Shown: positions 33,905 through 42,898 of the stretch, piece by piece
How the letters are laid out: the number at the start of each line of letters is the position of its first letter
Numbering within the stretch: the stretch's first letter is position 1
From: Desulfovibrio sp.
Lineage (GTDB): Bacteria; Desulfobacterota; Desulfovibrionia; Desulfovibrionales; Desulfovibrionaceae
Direction of reading: 5' to 3'
Length of the DNA stretch: 64,000 nucleotides
Assembly: GCA_030145055.1 (NCBI GenBank)
Contig: JAQYWK010000002.1
Span: forward strand, 1-64,000
Notes under the pieces: model-generated
Told to the model about the DNA's origin: nothing
Database searches by the model: none
Seen by the model: the letters and a program-made list of their open reading frames with translations, nothing else
Made by a program: the position numbers and the translations under genes

Positions 33905-34121
33905 AATTGATGAAGTTCGGCGGGTTGAAGTAGTCGCTAAGTATGAAAATTGCCCTGCTCCTGAAAGTCCTGAACTTAAACCGTTACTTGAAGGTTTGCA
34001 TCTAGGGTCTAAAGAAAACGTAAACCGGATCATGGAAAATACTGTTGAAAATCAGGCTTATATCCAAGGTCTTAAAAGCACTATTGAGTGCTACGAATTT
34101 CAATCAAGCACAGGTGAGTAA
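33834..34121 (+). CDS. Outer-membrane spanin lipoprotein (Rz1-like)
   Basis: The 95-aa protein has a lipoprotein signal (MKRVVLLLSLLTMLSAC) with lipobox L-S-A-C and the acylated Cys at residue 17. A short, partly proline-containing (CPAPESPEL) periplasmic tail follows. It starts inside the i-spanin gene, the classic Rz/Rz1 overlap. It overlaps the next head gene by one base (TAATG). Confidence 0.8.
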   Translation: MKRVVLLLSLLTMLSACNQKRTSKIDEVRRVEVVAKYENCPAPESPELKPLLEGLHLGSKENVNRIMENTVENQAYIQGLKSTIECYEFQSSTGE

Positions 34122-34417
34122 TGGGCATTAATGATGATTTGGATATCTTCTTTATCGGGATGGATGCGGTTGAAGTGACTGTCTTCGGGCGGGAGCAACC
34201 ATTCAAAGCATACAAAGATAACGACATGGATGAAGCCGTATTAGGTCGCGCAATGACCTTTAATCCTGATGAGCCAGTTTTAACATGCAAGGAAGTTGAC
34301 GGAACCGGACTTGAGCGAGGCGATAGCGTGATTTTGGAAGGCAAAAGTTACGACGTTTTAGGTTTTCAGCCTGATGGTTCTGGACTCGGAAAACTTGAAC
34401 TTGCTGTGTCTCAGTAA
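34121..34417 (+). CDS. Head-tail joining protein (gpFII-like)
   Basis: The 98-aa beta-rich protein has the position and pattern of stopper/attachment proteins (VEVTVFGREQPFKAYKDND, EVDGTGLERGDSVILEGKSYDVLGF...GLGKLEL). It would cap the portal/gpW channel and receive the tail. It overlaps the Z-like gene by one base. Assignment by order and composition. Confidence 0.7.
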   Translation: MGINDDLDIFFIGMDAVEVTVFGREQPFKAYKDNDMDEAVLGRAMTFNPDEPVLTCKEVDGTGLERGDSVILEGKSYDVLGFQPDGSGLGKLELAVSQ

Positions 34418-34947
34418 TGTCTACAGCTCTGAAGATAGATGGCGATAAACTTGAGCAAATCGCCGCTAATTTTGCCGCAACTGAAAAGCAAATTAATGTT
34501 GCTTGCAAAAGAGCCATTTCAAAGCTTGCCCGGCATTTAAAAACCGTAGCTCTGCGTGAAACCAGCAAGGTAACTGGAATTAAGCAGGCAGTTCTTAAAA
34601 AGCGTTTATTTGTATCTTTTGGTGGTGGTCGCAATACCGCTCGGCTTTGGTTTGGATTGTATGGAGTTCCTTTGCGGGAAATGAACCCTAACCAGAATCG
34701 GACAGGTGTTCAGGCTGGAAAGATTGAACGTAAACACGGTTTCATTCAACAGCGCGGCGGTAAGACAGAGGTCTATAGACGAGTCAAACTAGAAAGAGGA
34801 TCAGAGAACCGGCTACCCATCGCTATACAAACAGCGAAAATTGATCAGGCCATTAAGCATGTAATTGAGGCTGATATTCTCAAAGCTTTTGAGCGCAAAT
34901 TTTACATATTTTTTGAAAGGGAAATGAAATGGGAATCGAGCAAATAG
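34417..34947 (+). CDS. Tail completion protein (gpZ-like)
   Basis: The 176-aa basic protein fits minor tail protein Z: ACKRAISKLARHLKTVALRETSKVTGIKQ and a variable middle, then a helical end (IKHVIEADILKAFERKF). Such proteins finish the tail at the head-proximal end. It overlaps the next gene by 19 bases. Confidence 0.75.
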   Translation: MSTALKIDGDKLEQIAANFAATEKQINVACKRAISKLARHLKTVALRETSKVTGIKQAVLKKRLFVSFGGGRNTARLWFGLYGVPLREMNPNQNRTGVQAGKIERKHGFIQQRGGKTEVYRRVKLERGSENRLPIAIQTAKIDQAIKHVIEADILKAFERKFYIFFEREMKWESSK

Positions 34948-35510
34948 ACATATCCAAAGCGCATGAAGCGATTGTTCAAAAGTTTAAAGAAGCTTTTCCC
35001 GCTTGTTCCGTGGGTGACTATCGCCGTGAAAGCGGAAGGGTTGTTGCTCCGGCCCTTGCTCTTGAGCTTGCCCATGTTGAGCCGGGTGAAAAAGATCCCG
35101 GTACAGGCCAGCTTGAAATAAACATGCGTTGGGTTGTCTATCCGCTTATCCATTTCAGAGTGAAGGATGCGGCCCGTGAAGTTGCCGCACTAGTTTGTTC
35201 TCTTGCTAAGTTTATCGACGGGAACCGCTTCGGGCTTCCGGTTTCAGCGGCAAAGTTTATCGGTGGTTACCCTGAAGACTTCAAGCCTTCAAAGGATGGA
35301 TATGAAGAGTGGCGGGTTGAATTTGAATTCAGTGGGATGCTTGGCGAATCTATTTGGACTGGTGAAGGCAATACGCCGCAAACGGTTTTTCTTGGCTATT
35401 CGCCATTGATTGGCGCGGACCATGAGCTGGAATATCAAGTGGTTACAGATGGTGAAATTCCAACACAGGAAAGCGGAGGGCAGGTCATTGCAGAATTCGA
35501 ACTTCCATAA
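34929..35510 (+). CDS. Probable tail terminator-like protein
   Basis: The 193-aa protein (HEAIVQKFKEAFP, ALALELAHVEPGEKDPGTGQ, EEWRVEFEFSGMLGESIW) matches the gp37/tail-terminator type found at this place in Mu- and P2-like clusters. It is thought to form the ring that ends tube growth. It overlaps the gpV gene by 23 bases. No motif proves it; order and composition support it. Confidence 0.6.
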   Translation: MGIEQIDISKAHEAIVQKFKEAFPACSVGDYRRESGRVVAPALALELAHVEPGEKDPGTGQLEINMRWVVYPLIHFRVKDAAREVAALVCSLAKFIDGNRFGLPVSAAKFIGGYPEDFKPSKDGYEEWRVEFEFSGMLGESIWTGEGNTPQTVFLGYSPLIGADHELEYQVVTDGEIPTQESGGQVIAEFELP

Positions 35511-36327
35511 GTCAGAAATTGACCGCCGCTTATCAAACATGATTCGCATAGGAACCGTTGCTGAAGCTGATTACAGCAAGGCACGTGTTCGTGTGTCCTT
35601 TGGTGAAGCTGTTTCTGATTGGCTTCCGTGGGTTACATTTCGCGCTGGTGGCGACCATACTTGGTGGGCACCGGAAGTCGGCGAACAGGTGATTGTTTTG
35701 GCTCCGTCTGGTGAGATTTCCGGCGGTGCTGTTTTGGGTTCTCTCTTTTCCACTAATCATCCGGCCCCGGCGGATCGTCCTACTATTCATCGTACTACTT
35801 ATGAAGATGGCGCGATTATCGAGTATGATCGTTTGAATCATATTTTACACGCTTATATTCCCGGCTTTGAGAATCGCGAAATTGATAAGGATATGGCTGT
35901 TCAGGTTCACAGGGATGTTTTCAGGATCATTAACCGTGATGAGTTTAAGCAGGTTGGGCGTGATGTTTTTAACGATATCGGCGGCAACTTTACCAGTACA
36001 ATAGGCGGCAATATTTTAGATGATATTGGCGGGGATGTTAACCGTGCCGTCGGCGGTAAGGTTATACTTGATGTTGTTGGTGAAATTGTGATCAACAGCG
36101 CAACCCGTATTACTCTTTCCGCTCCGCAGCTTGTTTTTGATGGTCCTATCACCCACGGCAACAGCACTCACGGTGGCGGGGCAGAATTTTACGGTGAAAT
36201 TATTCATCGTAACGGTGATTTTATTCAGCATGGCGGCGATACCATTTCCGAGGGTGTTTCCCTGCAACATCACATTCACGGTGAAAACGGCACCGTCACT
36301 GATGAACCCATTGGTGGTGAATCATGA
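35488..36327 (+). CDS. Baseplate assembly protein V (tail spike)
   Basis: Start is TTG at 35488, chosen for GGAGG about eight bases upstream and because residues before it are not gpV-like; the longer ORF runs from 35410. The protein (~279 aa) has the gpV OB domain (MIRIGTVAEADYSKARVRVSF, WLPWVTFRAG, GEQVIVLAPSGE). A repetitive beta-helix with GGNFTS..GGNILDDIGGDVNRAVGG follows, then a His-rich tip. It is the membrane-piercing spike of contractile tails. Confidence 0.9.
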   Translation: MQNSNFHKSEIDRRLSNMIRIGTVAEADYSKARVRVSFGEAVSDWLPWVTFRAGGDHTWWAPEVGEQVIVLAPSGEISGGAVLGSLFSTNHPAPADRPTIHRTTYEDGAIIEYDRLNHILHAYIPGFENREIDKDMAVQVHRDVFRIINRDEFKQVGRDVFNDIGGNFTSTIGGNILDDIGGDVNRAVGGKVILDVVGEIVINSATRITLSAPQLVFDGPITHGNSTHGGGAEFYGEIIHRNGDFIQHGGDTISEGVSLQHHIHGENGTVTDEPIGGES

Positions 36328-36665
36328 AAGGTGTATGCGCTGTAACTGGCAAACATGTTGAGGGACTTGCCCACCTTCGCCAGTCCATTACTGACATTCT
36401 TACTACTCCAATCGGTTCAAGAGTCATGCGGCGCACTTATGGCAGTCGCTTATTCCAATTAGTTGATAGGCCGTACAGTTCCGACCTGTTGGTTGAATAC
36501 TATTCTGCCGTTGCTGAAGCTCTTAAGAAATGGGAACCGCGCTACAAGCTTACCCGCGTTATCGTTGAAAGCCTAAATTCTTCCGGGGAAATCATTATCA
36601 ATTTGGTTGGTAAGTACCTGCCGGAAGGAAAGGAAATAACATTAGACGGGATAGTAATATCATGA
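36324..36665 (+). CDS. Baseplate wedge protein W (gp25-like)
   Basis: The 113-aa protein shows the gp25/gpW signature: HLRQSITDILTTPIGSRVMRRTYGS, ALKKWEPRYKLTRV. It is the baseplate wedge that starts sheath assembly. Overlaps gpV and gpJ genes by four bases each. Confidence 0.93.
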   Translation: MKGVCAVTGKHVEGLAHLRQSITDILTTPIGSRVMRRTYGSRLFQLVDRPYSSDLLVEYYSAVAEALKKWEPRYKLTRVIVESLNSSGEIIINLVGKYLPEGKEITLDGIVIS

Positions 36666-37543
36666 GTGGATATACTCCTATTGATATGTCTAAGGTTCCG
36701 GCCCCTAATATTGTCGAGCCGCTTGATTTTGAATCAATCCTTGCTGAATTGCTGGCTGACCTTCGTGCGCGTGATCCACAGTTCACCGCTATTGTAGAAT
36801 CTGATCCAGCTTATAAAATTTTAGAAGTTGCCGCATACCGTGAACTCGGCTTGCGCCAGCGCGTTAACGATGCCGCCCGCGCTGTTATGGTTGCTTATGC
36901 TCCGGGAGCTGACCTTGATAATCTGGCGGCTCTTGCTCCGGTAGAACGTAAGCTAATTGATGCGGGTGATCCTGATGCCCGTCCGGTTATTCTTCCTACT
37001 TATGAAGAGGATGATGAATTTCGTGCCCGCGTTCAAATGGCTCCGGAAGGGTTTTCTTCCGCTGGTCCAGATGGGGCGTATATTTTCCATGCTTTAAAAG
37101 TTCCCGCTGTGCGTGGTGCGGCGGCTTTGAGTCCGTTGCCGGGTGAGGTTGAGGTTTATGTTTTAGGGCGTGACGGTGACGGCTTGCCGGATGCTGAAAC
37201 CCTTATTGCTGTAAATGATGTTGTTAATGATCGTGAAGTTAGACCGTTAACTGACCATGTGACCGTAAAACCTGCTGTGATTGTAAACTACAAAGTTGAA
37301 GCAACACTTTTCATTCAGCCCGGTCCGGCTCCGTCCTCCGTTATTGAATCAGCTCGCGTCGCTGTAACTAAATACGCAAACGAACGGCATAGCCTCGGTT
37401 CTACTGTTCCACTTTCCGGTATTTATGCCGCTTTGCATGTTGAAGGCGTGGCAAAAGTTGAACTTATTTCCCCTGTTTCCGACTTGGCTATGCAACCAGA
37501 ACAGGCCGCTTATTGCACCTCGTTTATAGTGGGGGAAGGCTAA
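36662..37543 (+). CDS. Baseplate wedge protein J
   Basis: The 293-aa protein matches P2 gpJ: DLRARDPQFTAIVESDPAYKI, RQRVNDAARAVMVAYAPGADLDNLAAL, RVQMAPEGFSSAGPDGAYIFHAL, GEVEVYVLGRDGDG. It links the spike hub to the baseplate periphery. Overlaps gpW (4 bases) and gpI start. Confidence 0.95.
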   Translation: MSGYTPIDMSKVPAPNIVEPLDFESILAELLADLRARDPQFTAIVESDPAYKILEVAAYRELGLRQRVNDAARAVMVAYAPGADLDNLAALAPVERKLIDAGDPDARPVILPTYEEDDEFRARVQMAPEGFSSAGPDGAYIFHALKVPAVRGAAALSPLPGEVEVYVLGRDGDGLPDAETLIAVNDVVNDREVRPLTDHVTVKPAVIVNYKVEATLFIQPGPAPSSVIESARVAVTKYANERHSLGSTVPLSGIYAALHVEGVAKVELISPVSDLAMQPEQAAYCTSFIVGEG

Positions 37544-38229
37544 TGTCTGATCTTCTACCTATTAGCGCAACTAAACAGGAGCGGGATTTATCCAACTCTG
37601 TAGCTAGGATTGAAGCCGTTCCGGTTGATATCCGTGATTTATGGAACCCTGAAAAATGTCCGGTTGTTTTCTTGCCGTGGCTGGCGTGGTCGCTTTCCGT
37701 GGACCTTTGGAAAGACTCATGGCCCGAAGCAACAAAGCGGGCAGTCATTAAAACAAGCATAGCTATTCATCGTATTAAAGGAACTCCGGTTGCCGTTGAA
37801 AGGTATCTTGATGCCCTCGGTATTTCTGCCGACGTACTTGAATGGTTTGAATATGACGGGGATGAATACAAGTTCAAAGTTTCCACTGAAACAACCGCGA
37901 GTGAAGCGGTGTATTTTGACATGCTTGAAGCTGTCGCGGTTTCTAAAAATACTCGTTCACACCTCGAATCAATTGTCTTTCATTCCACGCTTTTAAATCC
38001 TTCATTTACTGGCGGGGCTGTTCGCTCCGGTTCAGTTCAGCATATTCCTGTGCATATCAATATTTCTTCTGACCCAGCCCTTTTTTACAGCGGTGCAGGT
38101 GTCAGAGAAGCGGACATTATTACTATAAATTTACCTGCTACGTCGCTGGAAGTTGACCCCGTGGGGCTGTTTTTCGGCGGAGCCGTACAGGTGACGGATA
38201 CCATTACCATAGGAGGCATTAATGCCTAA
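37543..38229 (+). CDS. Tail protein I
   Basis: ATG at 37543 (MSDLLPISATKQERDLSN) is used; the reading from 37513 is inside gpJ. The 228-aa protein shows P2 gpI features: PVDIRDLWNPEKCPVVFLPWLAWSLSVDLW and RYLDALGISADVLEWFEYDG. It connects the baseplate to tail fibres. It overlaps the fibre gene by eight bases. Confidence 0.93.
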   Translation: MSDLLPISATKQERDLSNSVARIEAVPVDIRDLWNPEKCPVVFLPWLAWSLSVDLWKDSWPEATKRAVIKTSIAIHRIKGTPVAVERYLDALGISADVLEWFEYDGDEYKFKVSTETTASEAVYFDMLEAVAVSKNTRSHLESIVFHSTLLNPSFTGGAVRSGSVQHIPVHINISSDPALFYSGAGVREADIITINLPATSLEVDPVGLFFGGAVQVTDTITIGGINA

Positions 38230-40495
38230 TTTTGCAGGTATGAAACTTACCCGGCACGGCATGGAACTTTTAGGCTTGGTCGGTGCGGGAACCGTGCTTG
38301 ATTTTACGCGTATTGCTGTAGGGTCCGGTATTTGGAATGAATCACAACTAAATGCACCAGCGGAGCTAACCGCGTTGGTTCATGAAGCTATGAGCCTTGA
38401 TATTGGTTCAATTGCTCCTAGTTCCGTGCCGGATACTGATGAACCCGCAGGGTGTTACACCCTTCACGCAATGCTGACCAATGCGGGCCTTGTCTCGGGT
38501 TTTGCCCTGCGTGAAATAGGGATTTTTGCAACCCATCCATCACGCGGTGAAATTCTTTACGCCGTGGATTATGCGGGTGACCAATACGATTACATTCCGC
38601 AACTTCCTGCCGGGGCCGCGCCACTTGAAAAGCAGTTCCGTATTGATGTTGTAACGGGCAATGCGGCTGAAATTACTATCATGCAAAGCCCGGTGCTTTT
38701 AGCAACGCAAGACGATATTGTTGTGCATGATGTTGACCCTGATGCCCATCCTGATTTGCTGGCAAGACTCGCAACCGGAATGCCTGAACTTATAAGTCCG
38801 GCAGACGGCGCAACTAATATAAGTGAAACTCCGATCATTTCCGCCCATGAGTTCGTGCCTATTTTTGCAAATACTGAGCATCAAGCAAGCCAGTGGCAGG
38901 TTGATCTCGGATCGGGGGATTTTTCAAATCCTGTTTTTGATTCCGGCCCTAGTTCAGTTGCTTTGAACAGCTTTGAACTTCCTGCCGGATATTTACAGGT
39001 AAGCACTCTTTACAAGGTGCGGACTCGTCGCCGTTTAAATACTGGGCAATGGTCGCCGTGGTCTGAACCTAAGAGTTTCACAACTCGTTCAATTTTTAAT
39101 TATGCAGAACGCCCGGCAAATACTTTGCCTGTAGCCGATGCAACGAACGTACAGGAATGCCCGACTTTTATGTCAGGCCCCTTTGCCGTTGTCGGTGATA
39201 CTGCGGACACTCACGCGGGGATTCAGTTTAGGATTAGGCAAGGTGATACTGTTCTGCATTTATCGCCGGAACTTGGCGTGGTGCTTGAATATCTAATGCC
39301 TGCCGGATTGCTTCAGGTTTCCACTGATTATGTTTTTGAATGTCGCCATAAAGGTACGTTGCTTGGTTGGTCGGAATGGTCAACAGCAACAGGATTCCGC
39401 ACGGCCTCGGCTTTTATTGTTGGGGATGAAGCGGTTTATTTTAGTGCATGGTCTGGTCACGACAACGCAAGCGTCGCAGGCGTTGCGCTTGCGGACGGTG
39501 CGGAATTGCGGAGTGTTGGCGTTGATCAGGATGTTGGTGAAGCTGATTGGGTTAAAAAGTCAGTTCGAGCAAAAGTTCGTGATCCTTTTGAATTCGGGGT
39601 TGATCCTAATACTACAGCGCAAACACTAATAATTTCGACAAGTAAATCTGTAAATCTTCCTAACGGAAGTAAATTTTATGTTGGAGACGAAGGGGCCGAA
39701 CTTATAGAAGTGATCTCGGCAAATATTGAAGTCTTAGCTGACCATGTGGCTTGGGACGGGACTTCGTGGGGGCCATTTGGAGACAATGGAGGTATCGCGG
39801 ATTCAAGTGCTGTAACAGGGGTATATTTTGCTGGAGATATATTTGATGGGATAAAAGAAATCGATGGTTTTACTATACTCCAGCACCCTTCAAACTGTTT
39901 TCATCACTCCGTAGACAGCGTGATGGTTCAAATCACACAGGATGGTTTAACGTGGTCAGATCACCTTCTTGTTAACGATGTAAGATCATGCACAATAACA
40001 AAAGTATTTGCGAAAGTTGCATGCAAGGGCATCAGATTATTAGCTGCATCGGACACTGGCGGTGGTGGTGGATATATTTGGTGTGTGCAGGAATTGGCAT
40101 TTTCTGGTGGTGCCGGAACTCGCGTTTTTGGAAAAACAGGTGCTCCTAATCAATACATTTATACTCAAGACTATCATGTCTTTTCGTGTTCGGATCTCTC
40201 GCCAGCTCTACCAAGTGCCCCTGCACACGTATTGCCACCTATTGCATTAAAAGTCGCTACTGGCCCAGCCGGAACCCCATTTATAGCAAATGATTTTGGA
40301 GAGATAGCAATAGCAGTAGCCATTTTGGGGACTGATTCAGATCCCGACCGCCCGACATTCGTTGTTTTCTTCTCCGTAGATGAAACCCCGGCTGAATCAT
40401 TCCGCCGTGTGGCCCTTGGCGTGTCTGGATTATCTGAGGGTAGCGAGTGCCGCGTGTCTGAAACTCAAATAGATATTTGGAAACAAGGAGCATAA
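38222..40495 (+). CDS. Tail fibre protein H with fibronectin-III-like repeats
   Basis: The 757-aa protein has an N-terminal DUF3751-type fibre attachment domain (about 1-165: KLTRHGMELLGLVGAG, FALREIGIFATHP). Two similar ~100-aa Fn3-like repeats follow (about 195-390: LQVSTLYKVRTRRRL, LQVSTDYVFECRHKG; WSPWSEP, WSEWSTA). The C-terminal region (about 400-757) is unlike the rest and probably binds receptor. It sets host range. Fn3-like repeats in the shaft are common in variable fibres. The tip is more AT-rich (39.6-40.3 kb), suggesting a swapped module. Confidence 0.88.
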   Translation: MPNFAGMKLTRHGMELLGLVGAGTVLDFTRIAVGSGIWNESQLNAPAELTALVHEAMSLDIGSIAPSSVPDTDEPAGCYTLHAMLTNAGLVSGFALREIGIFATHPSRGEILYAVDYAGDQYDYIPQLPAGAAPLEKQFRIDVVTGNAAEITIMQSPVLLATQDDIVVHDVDPDAHPDLLARLATGMPELISPADGATNISETPIISAHEFVPIFANTEHQASQWQVDLGSGDFSNPVFDSGPSSVALNSFELPAGYLQVSTLYKVRTRRRLNTGQWSPWSEPKSFTTRSIFNYAERPANTLPVADATNVQECPTFMSGPFAVVGDTADTHAGIQFRIRQGDTVLHLSPELGVVLEYLMPAGLLQVSTDYVFECRHKGTLLGWSEWSTATGFRTASAFIVGDEAVYFSAWSGHDNASVAGVALADGAELRSVGVDQDVGEADWVKKSVRAKVRDPFEFGVDPNTTAQTLIISTSKSVNLPNGSKFYVGDEGAELIEVISANIEVLADHVAWDGTSWGPFGDNGGIADSSAVTGVYFAGDIFDGIKEIDGFTILQHPSNCFHHSVDSVMVQITQDGLTWSDHLLVNDVRSCTITKVFAKVACKGIRLLAASDTGGGGGYIWCVQELAFSGGAGTRVFGKTGAPNQYIYTQDYHVFSCSDLSPALPSAPAHVLPPIALKVATGPAGTPFIANDFGEIAIAVAILGTDSDPDRPTFVVFFSVDETPAESFRRVALGVSGLSEGSECRVSETQIDIWKQGA

Positions 40496-40498
40496 ATC

Positions 40499-40795
40499 AT
40501 GAATATAAATGACATGACTGTTGCCGAAAAAAAGAAACTTGCGGCAGAGCTTGCCCCGTTCATTCTTGATGAACTTGGCAAGTCTACTGAAATCATTCTT
40601 CCGGGAGCAGATAGAGCCGTTAAGGTTAAGGTTCGTCTTATTGATAGCGGTAAAATATCAACCGGAACACATAATGAACTGGCAGAAGCCATGGTCGCTT
40701 ATGAAGCCGCAACAAATTCTGCAACTCGTAAAGATGCGCTTAAATCCATCATTGAAATTTTCACTGTAATTTTGATGGGCCACCAAACTAAATAG
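40499..40795 (+). CDS. Small protein after tail fibre, unrecognised
   Basis: The 98-aa helical protein (MTVAEKKKLAAELAPFILDEL, NELAEAMVAYEAATNSATRK) occupies the place of a tail fibre assembly chaperone but has no gpG-type motif. It starts three bases after the fibre stop. Possibly a fibre-related or baseplate accessory protein. Confidence 0.6.
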   Translation: MNINDMTVAEKKKLAAELAPFILDELGKSTEIILPGADRAVKVKVRLIDSGKISTGTHNELAEAMVAYEAATNSATRKDALKSIIEIFTVILMGHQTK

Positions 40796-40806
40796 GAGAA
40801 ATAGTA

Positions 40807-42009
40807 ATGCCTGAACAATTTTTACATGGTGTTGAGGTTGTCGAAATTGACGATGGCCCGCGCACTATTCGGACTGTCCGTTCTTCGGTGATTGGTATCA
40901 TAGGCACGGCCCCTGATGCTGATGAAACCGCTTTCCCACTAAATACTCCTGTATTGATTGCTGGCAACCGTAAGGAAGCCGCGAAGCTCGATATTCCGGG
41001 CGATGGTAAAGGAACGCTTCCGACTGCACTTGATGCAATCTTTGACCAAATCGGGGCCGTGGTGGTCGTGATCCGCGTTGAAGAGGGTGCAGACGATGCC
41101 GCAACAATGACCAATATAATCGGCGGAGTTGATGCGGATACCGGACAATATGAAGGTGTTCATGCTTTGCTTGGTTCAAAATCAGCAATCGGATTTACTC
41201 CGCGTATCTTGCTTGCTCCGGGCTTTACCCACCAGCAAGAAGAAGATTCTGAAAATGCTGGTACTTTCTTTAAGAATCCGGTTGTTGCGGAACTTGAAGG
41301 GCTGGCACCGCGTTTACGTGCAATCGTTCTTGTTGATGGTCCAAATACAAATGACGCTGACGCAATCGGCATGATGAACGATTTAGGCGCACGTTGTTAC
41401 ATGGTTGATCCTTGGGTGAAGGTATACCGCGACGGGGTTTATGTGAATGAACCTCCATCCGCGCGCGTTGCCGGACTCATTGCCAAAAGCGACAATGATA
41501 AAGGGTTTTGGTGGTCACCTTCCAATCAACCCATTATGGGCATTTCCGGCACGGCCCGTCCTGTTGATTTTGCGCTAGGTGATGCCAATTGCCGCGCGAA
41601 TCTACTGAATGAAAAGAACGTATCCACCATTATTAATGAAGGCGGCTTTCGTCTTTGGGGCAACCGTACTGGTTCCATTGATCAAAAGTGGGCTTTCCTT
41701 TCCGTTCGTCGCACTGCGGACATGATTAACGAATCTTTGCTTCAGGCTCATTTGTGGGCGGTAGATCGCAACATAACCAAAACATACATGGAAGACGTGG
41801 TTGAAGGCGTGAATGCTTATCTTCGCCACCTCACGAATGTAGGCGCGATTCTTGGCGGTAAATGTTGGGCAGATGAAGAGCTCAATTCACCGGATCAGAT
41901 AGCGGCGGGTAAGGTCTATTTTGATTTTGATTTCACACCGCCAGCACCAGCCGAACACGTAACTTTCCGTAGTCGTATGGTTAACGATTACTTTGAGGAG
42001 ATTTTTTAA
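40807..42009 (+). CDS. Tail sheath protein (FI-like)
   Basis: The 400-aa protein matches P2 gpFI sheath: FLHGVEVVEIDDGPRTIRTV, SVIGIIGTAP, RILLAPGFTHQ, CYMVDPWVKV, SARVAGLIAKSDNDKGFWWSP (first 20 residues), GFRLWGNRTG and WAFLSVRRTADMI. Sheath subunits contract to drive the tube through the envelope. Ends directly at the tube gene. Confidence 0.96.
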   Translation: MPEQFLHGVEVVEIDDGPRTIRTVRSSVIGIIGTAPDADETAFPLNTPVLIAGNRKEAAKLDIPGDGKGTLPTALDAIFDQIGAVVVVIRVEEGADDAATMTNIIGGVDADTGQYEGVHALLGSKSAIGFTPRILLAPGFTHQQEEDSENAGTFFKNPVVAELEGLAPRLRAIVLVDGPNTNDADAIGMMNDLGARCYMVDPWVKVYRDGVYVNEPPSARVAGLIAKSDNDKGFWWSPSNQPIMGISGTARPVDFALGDANCRANLLNEKNVSTIINEGGFRLWGNRTGSIDQKWAFLSVRRTADMINESLLQAHLWAVDRNITKTYMEDVVEGVNAYLRHLTNVGAILGGKCWADEELNSPDQIAAGKVYFDFDFTPPAPAEHVTFRSRMVNDYFEEIF

Positions 42010-42519
42010 ATGTCAGTAGCAGATAAGGTTTTAAAAGATTTAAATCTGACTGTGGACGGTTTCGGATTTGCCGGAAACATTGAGGAGTTCAAGCCGCCGA
42101 AGCTTGCCCTTAAAACCGAAGATCACCGCGCCGGGGGTATGGATTCATCCGTACCTATTGAAATGGGCATGGAACCTCTTGAAGCGTCTTTTGTTCTGAC
42201 CGGACACTTTCCCGAAGTCCTTACAAAGTGGGGCGTTTCCGTTGGTGGGAAAACACAGCTTACCGCGCGCGGTTCTCTTGAATCATATGATGGCTCTGTC
42301 ATTCCGGTGGTAGTCAATTTACGTGGCATTATCACCGAAATTGAAGATGGAGCATGGAAGTCCGGCGAAAAGAATACTCAGACTTTCGCAATGAAGCTTG
42401 AATATTATAAGCGTGAACAGAACGGAATTGTGCTTCATGAAATCGATATTCCAAACATGAAGAGATTTATTAACGGAACTGACCAGCTTGCGAAAAGACG
42501 CAAGTCATTAGGATTATAA
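42010..42519 (+). CDS. Tail tube protein (FII-like)
   Basis: The 169-aa protein matches P2 gpFII: N-terminal VADKVLKDLNLTVDG, RAGGMDSSVPIEMGMEPLEA, and the C-terminal LEYYKREQNGIVLHEIDIPN with MKRFINGTDQ. It forms the inner tube. Starts one base after the sheath stop. Confidence 0.95.
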   Translation: MSVADKVLKDLNLTVDGFGFAGNIEEFKPPKLALKTEDHRAGGMDSSVPIEMGMEPLEASFVLTGHFPEVLTKWGVSVGGKTQLTARGSLESYDGSVIPVVVNLRGIITEIEDGAWKSGEKNTQTFAMKLEYYKREQNGIVLHEIDIPNMKRFINGTDQLAKRRKSLGL

Positions 42520-42521
42520 AA

Positions 42522-42761
42522 ATGGCTACTATTAAACTTGAATACCCGGTTGAGATCGATAAAGTAAAAATTGATAAACTTGAAATGCGCCGTCCGAAAG
42601 TTCGTGATCAGGTTGCAGCTAAAAAAGCAAGCGGGAGCAGTGACGACCTTGAAATTAAGCTCTTTGCTAATCTTTGCGAAGTATCACCTGATGTAATCGA
42701 AGGCATGGACATGAAGGATTATGTAAGCCTTCAGCGTGAGTATAAGTCTTTTTTATCCTAG
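42522..42761 (+). CDS. Tail assembly chaperone E (short form)
   Basis: The 79-aa protein fits gpE/gp41-type tail assembly proteins (MATIKLEYPVEIDKVKIDKL, KRRPKVRDQV-like MRRPKVRDQVAAKK). It ends at TAG 42759-42761. Just before the stop lies a T-TTT-TTA heptamer in the correct phase for -1 frameshifting, giving the E+E' long form. In P2-like phages the two forms load the tape measure protein. Confidence 0.9.
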   Translation: MATIKLEYPVEIDKVKIDKLEMRRPKVRDQVAAKKASGSSDDLEIKLFANLCEVSPDVIEGMDMKDYVSLQREYKSFLS

Positions 42762-42898
42762 AACCTAAAGAGGTTCGGCGGATGGTTCTTGCTCTGGCTC
42801 ATTTTACTGGCTGGAGCAGAACCGAGATTATGGACATGGACACCGAAGATTTTGTTAATGATTTTCTAGAAGCAACGAAGTTAGCTAATGGCAAATAA
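42522..42898 (+). CDS. Tail assembly chaperone E+E' (-1 frameshift product)
   Basis: A -1 shift at the slippery T-TTT-TTA (42749-42755) extends gpE by ILEPKEVRRMVLALAHFTG and WSRTEIMDMDTEDFVNDF to TAA at 42896-42898, total about 125 aa. The extension ends 11 bases inside the tape measure gene. Heptamer phase (TCT TTT TTA), position and size of the extension all match the P2 E/E' arrangement. Confidence 0.88.
42749..42755 (+). promoter_or_regulatory. -1 ribosomal frameshift slippery site
   Basis: TTTTTTA with zero-frame codons TTT TTA immediately before TCC TAG. Both tRNAs can re-pair one base back on TTT TTT. Confidence 0.88.
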
